From contig JAKPGA010000065.1 in assembly GCA_029551145.1 (NCBI GenBank), positions 1 to 36,135 on the forward strand: DNA of 36,135 nt, in the 5' to 3' direction. Both the position numbers and the translations under genes were made by a program. The DNA comes from Thermotogota bacterium (GTDB lineage: Bacteria; Thermotogota; Thermotogae; Thermotogales; DSM-5069). Shown piece by piece: positions 7,264 through 14,141 of the stretch. The first letter of the stretch is position 1, and the number at the start of each line of letters is the position of its first letter. Under the pieces are notes generated by a model. The model was not told the origin of the DNA. It worked only from the letters and a program-made list of their open reading frames with translations, and did no database searches.

Positions 7264-8778
7264 ATGATGGATTTTGGAAAAAAACTTGGTCTTCTTATGA
7301 ATGTGCTCGGCATCACGAACAACACACTTGCTAAAATGCTCTCGGTCGATCCTTCCTTGGTGAGTCGCTGGAGGTCAGGCTCAAGAATACCTGCAAGAGA
7401 CAGCCAGTATATTGAAATGATCGCTTCATGTCTTGTTGATCGAGCGAAAATGGAACACCAAAAACTGGCTATATGCGAGATAACCGGCTGTGTGCCTGAA
7501 ACTCTTGAAAAAGCGAAGTTGGAAGAGCTTGTAAAGAGATGGCTGTCAGATGGAACAATGCCAGACACAAGATTGATTGGTGGATTTTTGAATAAAGTGG
7601 GACTTTTCAAAATGACTCAACAGCGAACGGAAGGTATCGAAGGATTGTTGCAGGGTCAAAACGTCAATTTTGAAGTATTCTACTCAAATGAGGGAAAACA
7701 AAGGGGTGTAATGAAATTTCTCTCTTACGCATTTCATGCCAAAGAACCTGGCACATTACTTTTATACAGCGATGAAAGTGTGGATTGGTTTGTCGCCGAC
7801 AAAAGCTTTGCACTTCATCTTGGCGGAACGATGATTGAACTCGCCAAGAATGGCTGGAAAATAAACATGGTGCACACGATGAGCAGAGACATCTCGGAGA
7901 TGCTGGCTGCGATAGATTTTTGGTTGCCCTTGTACATGACGGGTTCTGTGACACCGTATTACAACCCAAGGTATCGCGAACACTACTTCAGAAAGACTCT
8001 CTTTGTGATTCCAACAGTTGTGGCTTTCACCTGTTCAGTGTTCGAGGAATTTCGACACAGTGTGAATCTTCTTGTTACAGAAAGACAAATAGTCGAGCTA
8101 CTTGAACAAGAGTACAGGCAGTTTCTCGATACATGCCGTCCTTTGATGAGAATACCTCAGATCGGATCACAGGAAATGTTTACACTTCTTGAGGATTTTG
8201 AAGAGCAAACGGCGCCGTGTTTTGTTATAACCGATGGTTTACCTCTCGTGACAATGCCCGAGGAGGTCCTTGAGAAGGTCTTACGGCGCAACGAGGTTGA
8301 ATCGGAACAATTAATAATGTCACACTGGCGAAAGAGGTCTTCTTCTTTTGAAAGGAACGTGAAGGACAACTCATGTGTTCACATAATAACCCTGCCCGAT
8401 CCGAGTCATATAAAATCCCAGAAAGTTCCCGTGGAGTTACCCGAGACTGATCGCACATTGTTCTACTCTGCTCAAGAATACGCCGAACATCTTAGATATT
8501 TGCTGTATCTGATCAAGAAATATGAGAATTATCATCTATGTATTTCTCCTAAGAGTGCCAATGTTAATGTGTACACCACAGTGAAGGATCAGGTTGGGGT
8601 AATTGTTTTCAAAAAAGATTCACCTATGAGACTTTTCGCTATCAATCATCCGGATATGACGAATGCTTTCTTTTGCTATGCTGAGGATTTTATGAACAAG
8701 TTACCATTGCAGAGCAAGAATAGAGAACAGGTAGTCAAAGCACTGGTGAAACTTGTCGAAGAGCTGAAAAGAGAGTGA
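7264..8778 (+). CDS. XRE-type HTH transcriptional regulator with large C-terminal effector region
   Basis: 504 residues. Residues of about 8-58 form a lambda-repressor-like HTH (LGITNNTLAKMLSVDPSLVSRW); the recognition helix would be DPSLVSRWRSG. The following 60 residues are helical. The remaining about 370 residues match no domain I recognise; they contain alternating strands and helices (for example GTLLLYSDESVDWFV, CFVITDGLPLVTM, GVIVFKKDSPMRLFAIN), so a ligand-sensing role is possible but not shown. There is no membrane segment. Two adjacent ATGs (7264 and 7267) follow GGGGGAA; the second has better spacing. The gene reads divergently from the unknown secreted-protein operon, with TGTCA/TGACA repeats between, and is followed five bases later by the Ppx/GppA-like gene. 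I infer that it regulates the locus. Confidence 0.8.
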   Translation: MMDFGKKLGLLMNVLGITNNTLAKMLSVDPSLVSRWRSGSRIPARDSQYIEMIASCLVDRAKMEHQKLAICEITGCVPETLEKAKLEELVKRWLSDGTMPDTRLIGGFLNKVGLFKMTQQRTEGIEGLLQGQNVNFEVFYSNEGKQRGVMKFLSYAFHAKEPGTLLLYSDESVDWFVADKSFALHLGGTMIELAKNGWKINMVHTMSRDISEMLAAIDFWLPLYMTGSVTPYYNPRYREHYFRKTLFVIPTVVAFTCSVFEEFRHSVNLLVTERQIVELLEQEYRQFLDTCRPLMRIPQIGSQEMFTLLEDFEEQTAPCFVITDGLPLVTMPEEVLEKVLRRNEVESEQLIMSHWRKRSSSFERNVKDNSCVHIITLPDPSHIKSQKVPVELPETDRTLFYSAQEYAEHLRYLLYLIKKYENYHLCISPKSANVNVYTTVKDQVGVIVFKKDSPMRLFAINHPDMTNAFFCYAEDFMNKLPLQSKNREQVVKALVKLVEELKRE

Positions 8779-8783
8779 TCCAA

Positions 8784-9617
8784 ATGATTGCTGTCTTGGA
8801 CCTTGGTTCGAACTCCTTCATTCTTCTAATCTATGATAAAGGTAGAACCGTTTTGGAACAGGTGTACGAAGTCGGTCTCAGATCTTACAAGGATGACGAA
8901 GAGGCATTCTGTGTTGCAAAAAACGCACTTGAAAAGATCAAAGAACAGATCAAAGGTATCGACAGTTATGCCTTCGGCACCGCCGTCTTTCGCGAGAGAC
9001 CTTGGCTTTTTCACAATTTGGTAAACCGCTTTGGATTGAAGGGGAAGATTCTTTCTGAGAAAGAAGAGGCATACCTGACCTATCATTGTGTTGATCCGCA
9101 GATGATAAGAAGAGTAACTGTTTTCGACCTTGGTGGAGGCAGTCTGGAAATTGTAAAAAGAGATAGATTTGTAAGTCTTCCGTTAGGAACGCATGTGTTG
9201 AACTCGATCTTCAACCTTTCCCTACCGGGTGCGCCTGAGTTTGAGCAAGCCACTAATTGTATTCTTGAAAAACTACCTGATTTTGAAGAAGGAATCGGTA
9301 TCGGTGGTTCTTTTGTGGCTATCGCCGCGCTGATAGTTGGAAAGTGGGATCTAAACCTGCTTGACGGTTTTATACTGAGATTCGAAGATGTGCAGGGAGT
9401 CTATGAGAAGTTGAGAAAACTTAACTACGAACAAATCGCAGATATGAAAGTTATCCCAGCTGGTAGAGAAAGGACAATTATCGCAGGTTGCGCTGTGGCA
9501 AAAGCAATCACTGTGAAGAAAAATATATCAGTTTCAACTAAAGGCTTTCGATACACTCTGGCAAGAATGATAGAGGAAGGAAAATGGCCTACTTCTGGCG
9601 TGCCCGGGGAGATTTGA
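8784..9617 (+). CDS. Ppx/GppA-family phosphatase-like protein
   Basis: 277 residues from ATG 8784 (MIAVLDLGSNSF), preceded by GAGAGTG; a GTG at 8775 is possible. It belongs to the ASKHA exopolyphosphatase/guanosine pentaphosphate phosphatase superfamily. Visible family motifs are DLGSNSF at 6-12, GTAVFRE at 65-71, EKEEA at 92-96, DLGGGSLE at 115-122 and GIGGS at 172-176. Only the N-terminal catalytic module is present; there is no HD or C-terminal extension, as in the short (about 300-residue) Ppx/GppA forms. Known members hydrolyse polyphosphate or pppGpp; which applies here cannot be told. It follows the regulator by five bases, so the two are likely co-expressed. Its last 22 bases overlap the 3' end of tRNA-Arg on the other strand. 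Confidence 0.85.
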   Translation: MIAVLDLGSNSFILLIYDKGRTVLEQVYEVGLRSYKDDEEAFCVAKNALEKIKEQIKGIDSYAFGTAVFRERPWLFHNLVNRFGLKGKILSEKEEAYLTYHCVDPQMIRRVTVFDLGGGSLEIVKRDRFVSLPLGTHVLNSIFNLSLPGAPEFEQATNCILEKLPDFEEGIGIGGSFVAIAALIVGKWDLNLLDGFILRFEDVQGVYEKLRKLNYEQIADMKVIPAGRERTIIAGCAVAKAITVKKNISVSTKGFRYTLARMIEEGKWPTSGVPGEI

Positions 9618-9672
9618 ACTCCCGGCCTCCAGATCCGCAGTCTGGCGCTCTATCCAGCTGAGCTACGGGCAC
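9596..9672 (-). tRNA. tRNA-Arg (anticodon GCG)
   Basis: A complete cloverleaf reads on the minus strand: acceptor GTGCCCG/CGGGCAC, D arm GCTC/GAGC, anticodon stem CCAGA/TCTGG with loop CTGCGGA, T stem GGGAG/CTCCC with TTCAAAT, discriminator G and encoded CCA. The anticodon is GCG, reading CGC and by wobble CGU; most bacteria instead use ACG modified to inosine. It follows tRNA-Ser by four bases, in one transcript. Confidence 0.95.
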
Positions 9673-9676
9673 AACC

Positions 9677-9767
<91 letters not shown>

Positions 9768-9779
9768 AAACTATTTTTC

Positions 9780-9807
9780 ATTATAATACAACTGGCTGAA
9801 AATTCAA
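9780..9807 (-). promoter_or_regulatory. promoter of the tRNA-Ser/tRNA-Arg unit
   Basis: The minus strand has TTGAAT (9807-9802), a 16-base spacer and a perfect TATAAT (9785-9780), 13 bases before the tRNA-Ser 5' end. Placement and match are typical for a stable-RNA promoter. Confidence 0.7.
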
Positions 9808-9868
9808 GCTTGGTTTTCAGATGATTTTTTGGCCACCTGAAATTCTCGGTCAGACTGCCTCTCGTTCG

Positions 9869-10063
9869 TCAATCTACCTTGGCTGTGATTTTACCTGCCA
9901 TGTCACAGAAAGCTTTGTGATTTAAGTTCGACCATCTTTCTCGGGAACGATCTGCAACTTCATAGATAAACATGAGTTGTAGCAGCAGGGTATCTATAGT
10001 TTTAAGACTCTCAACTACCTGACATCTTAGACTGAAAAATTCATGTATAGATGAAAAATATTT
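9869..10063 (-). pseudogene. possible gene remnant in the gene-poor stretch 9808-10143
   Basis: Between the tRNAs and the next lipoprotein gene there are about 440 bases with no full gene. On the minus strand one frame stays open from 10063 to a TGA at 9869-9871 and reads like protein (LKTIDTLLLQLMFIYEVADR, then RWSNLNHKAF), about 65 codons. The only ATG (9973) has no ribosome site, giving 34 residues. I recognise no family. It may be the tail of a decayed gene or a chance open frame. The rest of the stretch is AT-rich and shows nothing else except the promoter at 10144-10171. Confidence 0.25.
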
Positions 10064-10143
10064 TTAATTATGTCAAGAATAGTGACTATCTGTTCAAATG
10101 AAAATGACAGAGAAGTTAAATCCACAATAACTATTAAAGTGTT

Positions 10144-10171
10144 TTGATATAAGAGTTGAAAATGATACTAT
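10144..10171 (+). promoter_or_regulatory. possible promoter of the Fn3/propeller lipoprotein gene
   Basis: TTGATA (10144-10149), 16-base spacer, TACTAT (10166-10171); the start would fall near 10178, leaving a leader of about 37 bases to the ATG at 10215. The region is AT-rich, so alternative hexamers exist. Confidence 0.4.
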
Positions 10172-10214
10172 TAGATTATCGCATGATGCTCATATGGCCG
10201 TTGGGGGTGGTAAG

Positions 10215-11960
10215 ATGAAAAGGTGGATTCTGCTAATGGTGTTGATCATTGTAGTCCTATTAACTCCAAGTTGCTTGAAACTGAACAACACAAGCAAAGG
10301 CAAGTTACTGGTGAGTTTTACGTCTTTGAAGGCTATCCCAAGTTCACAGGTAGTTAGGGGAACTGTTGAAATCAAGAGGAACGGACGGACTTTGCAGAAG
10401 ACTTTTGATCTTCCTGTGTCTCAAATAGAGTTTAATTCAATTGAAGAGGGACTCTGGAATATCAATGTACAACTACAGGACCAAGACTATCACGTCATTT
10501 ACGTTGGTTCAGAACAAGCCCGGGTTATCGCCGATCAAACCACCTATTGTTCTGTGACACTATCGCTGAATACCGCTGATCTTCTGATCAATGTTTTTGT
10601 TGAATCAGACCAACCTGACACCATTTCAGTGAGTCTGTCTTGTGATGGTGATATTCATACTGATCAAAAATCCCTTCAAAACGGAAAAGCGTTCCTTTCT
10701 TTCAATGATCTAAGGAGTGCCGTGTGGGATATGAGATTAACACTTTTTGATGGACAGGATGAAATCATGATCGTACCAGAAACGGGTGCTTACGGTTTGG
10801 AACTTCAGCCAGGAAGAACCAACAGTTTTGACGTAACCGTAGACGAGTTCGGAAATCTGTCGGTTCAGGTTTCGGTTCTGGGTATTGATACTGTTCAGAA
10901 TGCAACGCTCACGAATTTGGAGGAAGGGATACAGATTTTGTGGGATCCTGTGAAAGATGCAAGTTCGTATGATCTCTACAGGAAAGAAAAAGATCTTTGG
11001 TTCAAGCTGAACGCAGTACCAATTGAAGGCTCTTCTTTTTTGGATACAGATGTCGTTGAGGGCGAAATGTATTACTATGTGATAAATGCAAAATCTTCGA
11101 GTGGTCTTCAAAGTGGATTCTCCGATCCCTTCATGATCACAAGAGACACAAAGAGAATTTTCATCGGGACCTATCAAGATAAAACACTTTACAGGATGAA
11201 AATGACATCCTCGGGGTTGGAAGTTGCCAAACAGGCGTCCTTATCTGGGTACCCTATTCACTTACATACAAAAGGAAACTACCTGTACGCTGTCGCAAAC
11301 AGCAGTGTTATTGAGTTTGATTCAACGGACTTACAAACTATTCGATCCAAGTCAATTGGCTTTGTAATCGAACCATCTGATTTCAGTGGAGATTATCTGT
11401 TCTTGCTTGGTGCAAACAAGATAATAAGAATAGACCTAAGAACGCTCGAACTGAATGAGTATGTGATTAGTTCTGTCAATTTTCTTTCAGCGGATCAATA
11501 TCTTTGCACAGTCGCGGATTCTAAGGTTCAGTTGAGAGATGTGGAAAACCCAGGCAACATAATCGCTGAGACTTCTGGGACGTATGGATTCACGGAGGGT
11601 GACAGACTCTTTGTCTACGATGGTAATAACCTGAAAGTCTACAGTATCGATTCAAATGGTTTGACATACCAGAACTTCCTGTCACTGTTGGAGACTCCGA
11701 AAACCGTGTGCATTCATCAGAGTGGAGAATATGCTTATGTCGCAGTTGATGATGGCTTCTATTCAATTAATCTATCAAACATGCAAAACAATAAAACGGG
11801 CTCCTTGAACCTCACTAAGGGCTTGTTGGTACATGAAAATGAGTTATTTTTGATACACGACAAGTATTTGAAAGTCTATGATCTTACAAATCCCATGTCG
11901 CCGACTCTTGTGTTTTCACACTCTTTCGACAGCAAAATCTGGGTGATTTTTGTCGATTAA
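10215..11960 (+). CDS. lipoprotein with duplicated beta-domain, Fn3-like domain and propeller-like C-terminus
   Basis: 581 residues from ATG 10215 (GGGGGTGG four bases upstream). The N-terminus MKRWILLMVLIIVVLLTPSC is a lipoprotein signal peptide with the Cys at residue 20. Two similar domains of about 100 residues follow (about 30-120 and 122-215; compare EEGLWNINVQL with RSAVWDMRLTL). About 225-310 is Fn3-like (ILWDPVKDASSYDLYR, then YYYVINAKSSSG). From about 315 the protein shows repeated short strand blocks (RIFIGTYQDKTLYRM, NYLYAVANSSVIEF, DRLFVYDGNNLKVYS, EYAYVAVDDGFYSI), as in YVTN/LVIVD-type beta-propellers. I infer a surface-anchored binding protein; the ligand is unknown. It stands alone, with its own promoter candidate and a strong terminator at its stop codon. 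Confidence 0.85.
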   Translation: MKRWILLMVLIIVVLLTPSCLKLNNTSKGKLLVSFTSLKAIPSSQVVRGTVEIKRNGRTLQKTFDLPVSQIEFNSIEEGLWNINVQLQDQDYHVIYVGSEQARVIADQTTYCSVTLSLNTADLLINVFVESDQPDTISVSLSCDGDIHTDQKSLQNGKAFLSFNDLRSAVWDMRLTLFDGQDEIMIVPETGAYGLELQPGRTNSFDVTVDEFGNLSVQVSVLGIDTVQNATLTNLEEGIQILWDPVKDASSYDLYRKEKDLWFKLNAVPIEGSSFLDTDVVEGEMYYYVINAKSSSGLQSGFSDPFMITRDTKRIFIGTYQDKTLYRMKMTSSGLEVAKQASLSGYPIHLHTKGNYLYAVANSSVIEFDSTDLQTIRSKSIGFVIEPSDFSGDYLFLLGANKIIRIDLRTLELNEYVISSVNFLSADQYLCTVADSKVQLRDVENPGNIIAETSGTYGFTEGDRLFVYDGNNLKVYSIDSNGLTYQNFLSLLETPKTVCIHQSGEYAYVAVDDGFYSINLSNMQNNKTGSLNLTKGLLVHENELFLIHDKYLKVYDLTNPMSPTLVFSHSFDSKIWVIFVD

Positions 11961-11984
11961 AGGGCGGATAACACCGCCCTTTTT
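11959..11984 (+). terminator. rho-independent terminator between convergent genes
   Basis: Arms AAAGGGCGG (11959-11967) and CCGCCCTTT (11974-11982) form a perfect 9-bp stem with a 6-base loop followed by T residues to 11984. It begins within the stop codon of the lipoprotein gene. The opposing radical SAM gene ends at 11983, so the stem also lies at the 3' end of that long operon, though its minus-strand T run is short. Confidence 0.85.
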
Positions 11985-12915
11985 AATCTTCCTGGTTGTG
12001 AACTTGTGAGTTTCTCCACTCTTCGTAGGATTTACCTTGATATGTGTCTCTGATTTGGAGTTCTTTTTCTATCTGGTTCACGATCTGTAACTTCGACATG
12101 CCCCAGTTACCTGCGATCGTCATGTGCTTTGGAGGGTCTGAGGCAAGTCGGTGGATCACAACGTTTTGTGAGAGATTTTCAAGGAAAACTATCACCCGAT
12201 CTTTGTATTGATCAAAGCTCAGCAGTCTAATTTCACCACTTTGAATCAATCGCTCAAGCTCGGTCCCTCTTACTATATACAGTGAATGCAACTTCACACC
12301 ATCCACGCCAAGCAGTGAAATAGTTCTTGCAGTGTCTACAACATCTTCGATCTCATCCCATGGTAGGTCAACGATGATGTGCGCAACAATTTCAAGTCGA
12401 TGTTTTTTCGCTCTTAAGACGGCATCTATAAACTCAGCCAAGCCATGCGCTCTTTTGATCATTCTCAAGGTCCTTGGATTTATGCTTTGAAGCCCGATCT
12501 CAACAGAGACATCTACTCTGTCCTTGAAACTCTCAAGGAGGTCAAGAACTGGTTCCTGCAGGCAGTCTGGTCTTGTCGATACAGAGAGTTGAACGATGCT
12601 GTCATCAATGATCGCTTCTTCGTATTTTTTCTTGAGAACATCAACCGGTGCGTAGGTGTTCGTGAAGGCTTGAAAATAGACTATGAATTTCTCTGCGTTG
12701 TATTTTTGCATTGCCATTTGTTTTTGTTCTATTACCTGATCTCTTATTGTAAACCCACGTAGGGTGTTGAAACCACTTCCAGTTGGATCACAGAAAATGC
12801 ACGGGCTCGATCTTTCTCGATTTGGGCACGTGAAGCCCGCATCTATTATGAGACGATGTACCTTTGCACCATACTTTTGCTTAAGGTATTCACTCAGCTT
12901 TCTATATCTATCAAT
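11983..12915 (-). CDS. radical SAM protein, YhcC/TIGR01212-like
   Basis: About 310 residues. Radical SAM cysteines appear as CPNRERSSPCIFC (spacing CX8CX2C), followed by AYFQAFTNTYAP-type and STRPDCL segments, VEIGLQS, HIIVDLPWDE and GVDGVKLHSLYIVRG, all matching the E. coli YhcC family, whose substrate is not firmly established. The start is a problem: conserved sequence begins about 14 residues before KYGAKVHRL, but no ATG, GTG or TTG is in frame there. GAGGTG lies eight bases before an in-frame ATT at 12915, giving the length expected for the family; the nearest standard starts (ATG 12993 and 13080) would overlap the upstream deaminase gene by 100 or 187 bases. I choose ATT with reserve. 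It is the last gene of the asnS-led run. Confidence 0.8.
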   Translation of the reverse strand: MDRYRKLSEYLKQKYGAKVHRLIIDAGFTCPNRERSSPCIFCDPTGSGFNTLRGFTIRDQVIEQKQMAMQKYNAEKFIVYFQAFTNTYAPVDVLKKKYEEAIIDDSIVQLSVSTRPDCLQEPVLDLLESFKDRVDVSVEIGLQSINPRTLRMIKRAHGLAEFIDAVLRAKKHRLEIVAHIIVDLPWDEIEDVVDTARTISLLGVDGVKLHSLYIVRGTELERLIQSGEIRLLSFDQYKDRVIVFLENLSQNVVIHRLASDPPKHMTIAGNWGMSKLQIVNQIEKELQIRDTYQGKSYEEWRNSQVHNQED

Positions 12916-14141
12916 TTCTCCATCACCTCTTTGGATACCCTTCGAATCTCGGATTCGTTGATCGTCGGGTAAGAGCCGTTGTAGTAAACCCATTTGCCTT
13001 TGATCATTGTAGCGAAAACATCGGCAGAGTTGGCGGAATGAACAAGATGTGCTTTCAGTTTTTCGATCGGTAGATACCATGGTTTTTGAATATCGAGGAC
13101 CACCAGATCGGCATCGGCACCAATCTCGATTCTGCCAGTCGTTAGACCACTTGCCTTTGCACCCATGAGTGTTGCCATGGATAGTGCCTGTTCCACCGAG
13201 ATATTCGTTGGGTCGGTCGATTTTTGCAAAAGTGTTGCAAGTCTCATCTCGTAGAAGATATCCAGTGTGTTGTTACTGGCTGCACCATCTGTGCCAAGGC
13301 ACACTTGAACCTTTCTGTTGATCATTTTCTGGATGGGTGCTATACCATTTGCCAGTTTCAGGTTACTTGTTGGATTGTGTGCCACAAAGAAATTTGGTCT
13401 CGCAAGAAGATCTATCTCTTGTTCTTTAATGTGTACACAATGAGCAAAGATCACATCACATTTTGAAAGACTTGTCCTGAGCAATTCCGACAGAGGATAA
13501 TCTTCGTTCTTTGATTCGTACAAATGAATCGTTACCTTTGCACCAAGTGAATGAGCAACTTGGGCTATTTGGTCTATATACTTTAATGAGCAACTGTAAG
13601 GTGCGTGGGGACCGAACCCAACAGATATCAAACCATCTCGACCATTCCATCGCTCAAAATACTCTATGTTTTGGCGCAGCCTGCCGTTGTCAGATGAACT
13701 GCCACTGTCTGTGAGACCACGTGTGACTACTGCCTTCATGCCAAAATCAATTGCAGCTTGGGCTACTGCGTCACAATGAAAGTACATATCGATGTATGCA
13801 ACGATACCCTTTCTTGCCATTTCCATTTGAGAGAGCATAGTACCATAATAAACATCCTTGTCAGTCAGTCTTTCTTCGATGGGAAAGATCTTCTTGAAAA
13901 GCCAATCCTGCAGATTCATATCTTCAGCGATACCACGCATCAATGACATTGCAGCGTGTGTGTGAGAATTCACCAGACCAGGCATGATCAATTTGCCAGT
14001 GAAATCGTGTCGTTCGTCAACCTGCTGATCAGTAAAATCACCGATCTTGGTGATCTTTCCGTCCTCGATCAGTACCTTCGAATTCATCAGTTCTGAAAAT
14101 GGATCGGTCAAAATCAAAGCGTTTTCAAGTAAGATTTTCAA
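12894..14141 (-). CDS. mtaD: 5'-methylthioadenosine/S-adenosylhomocysteine deaminase (amidohydrolase)
   Basis: 415 residues, TTG start at 14141. A cytosolic zinc amidohydrolase of the SAH/MTA deaminase group, which converts S-adenosylhomocysteine or methylthioadenosine to the inosyl compounds plus ammonia. Visible metal and active-site motifs are NSHTHAAM (His60, His62), GFGPHAPYSCS, TIHLYES, FAHCVH and LGTDGAASNN. From memory the sequence matches T. maritima TM0936, a deaminase of solved structure and known activity, almost segment by segment. It overlaps the phosphohexomutase stop by 17 bases and the radical SAM gene by 22. Placement beside a SAM-dependent enzyme gene may be coincidental but fits recycling of SAM by-products. 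Confidence 0.9.
   Translation of the reverse strand: MKILLENALILTDPFSELMNSKVLIEDGKITKIGDFTDQQVDERHDFTGKLIMPGLVNSHTHAAMSLMRGIAEDMNLQDWLFKKIFPIEERLTDKDVYYGTMLSQMEMARKGIVAYIDMYFHCDAVAQAAIDFGMKAVVTRGLTDSGSSSDNGRLRQNIEYFERWNGRDGLISVGFGPHAPYSCSLKYIDQIAQVAHSLGAKVTIHLYESKNEDYPLSELLRTSLSKCDVIFAHCVHIKEQEIDLLARPNFFVAHNPTSNLKLANGIAPIQKMINRKVQVCLGTDGAASNNTLDIFYEMRLATLLQKSTDPTNISVEQALSMATLMGAKASGLTTGRIEIGADADLVVLDIQKPWYLPIEKLKAHLVHSANSADVFATMIKGKWVYYNGSYPTINESEIRRVSKEVMEKLIDIES

Noticed and set aside
9903-9920. Imperfect palindrome TCACAGAAAGCTTTGTGA
   Set aside because: One arm has an extra base, it has no T run and no adjacent start codon, and it lies within the possible gene remnant, so no regulatory role can be supported.
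12894-12923. Programmed frameshift joining the deaminase and radical SAM genes
   Set aside because: The deaminase ends normally after its family C-terminus and no slippery heptamer is visible; the overlap with an odd start codon is a simpler reading.
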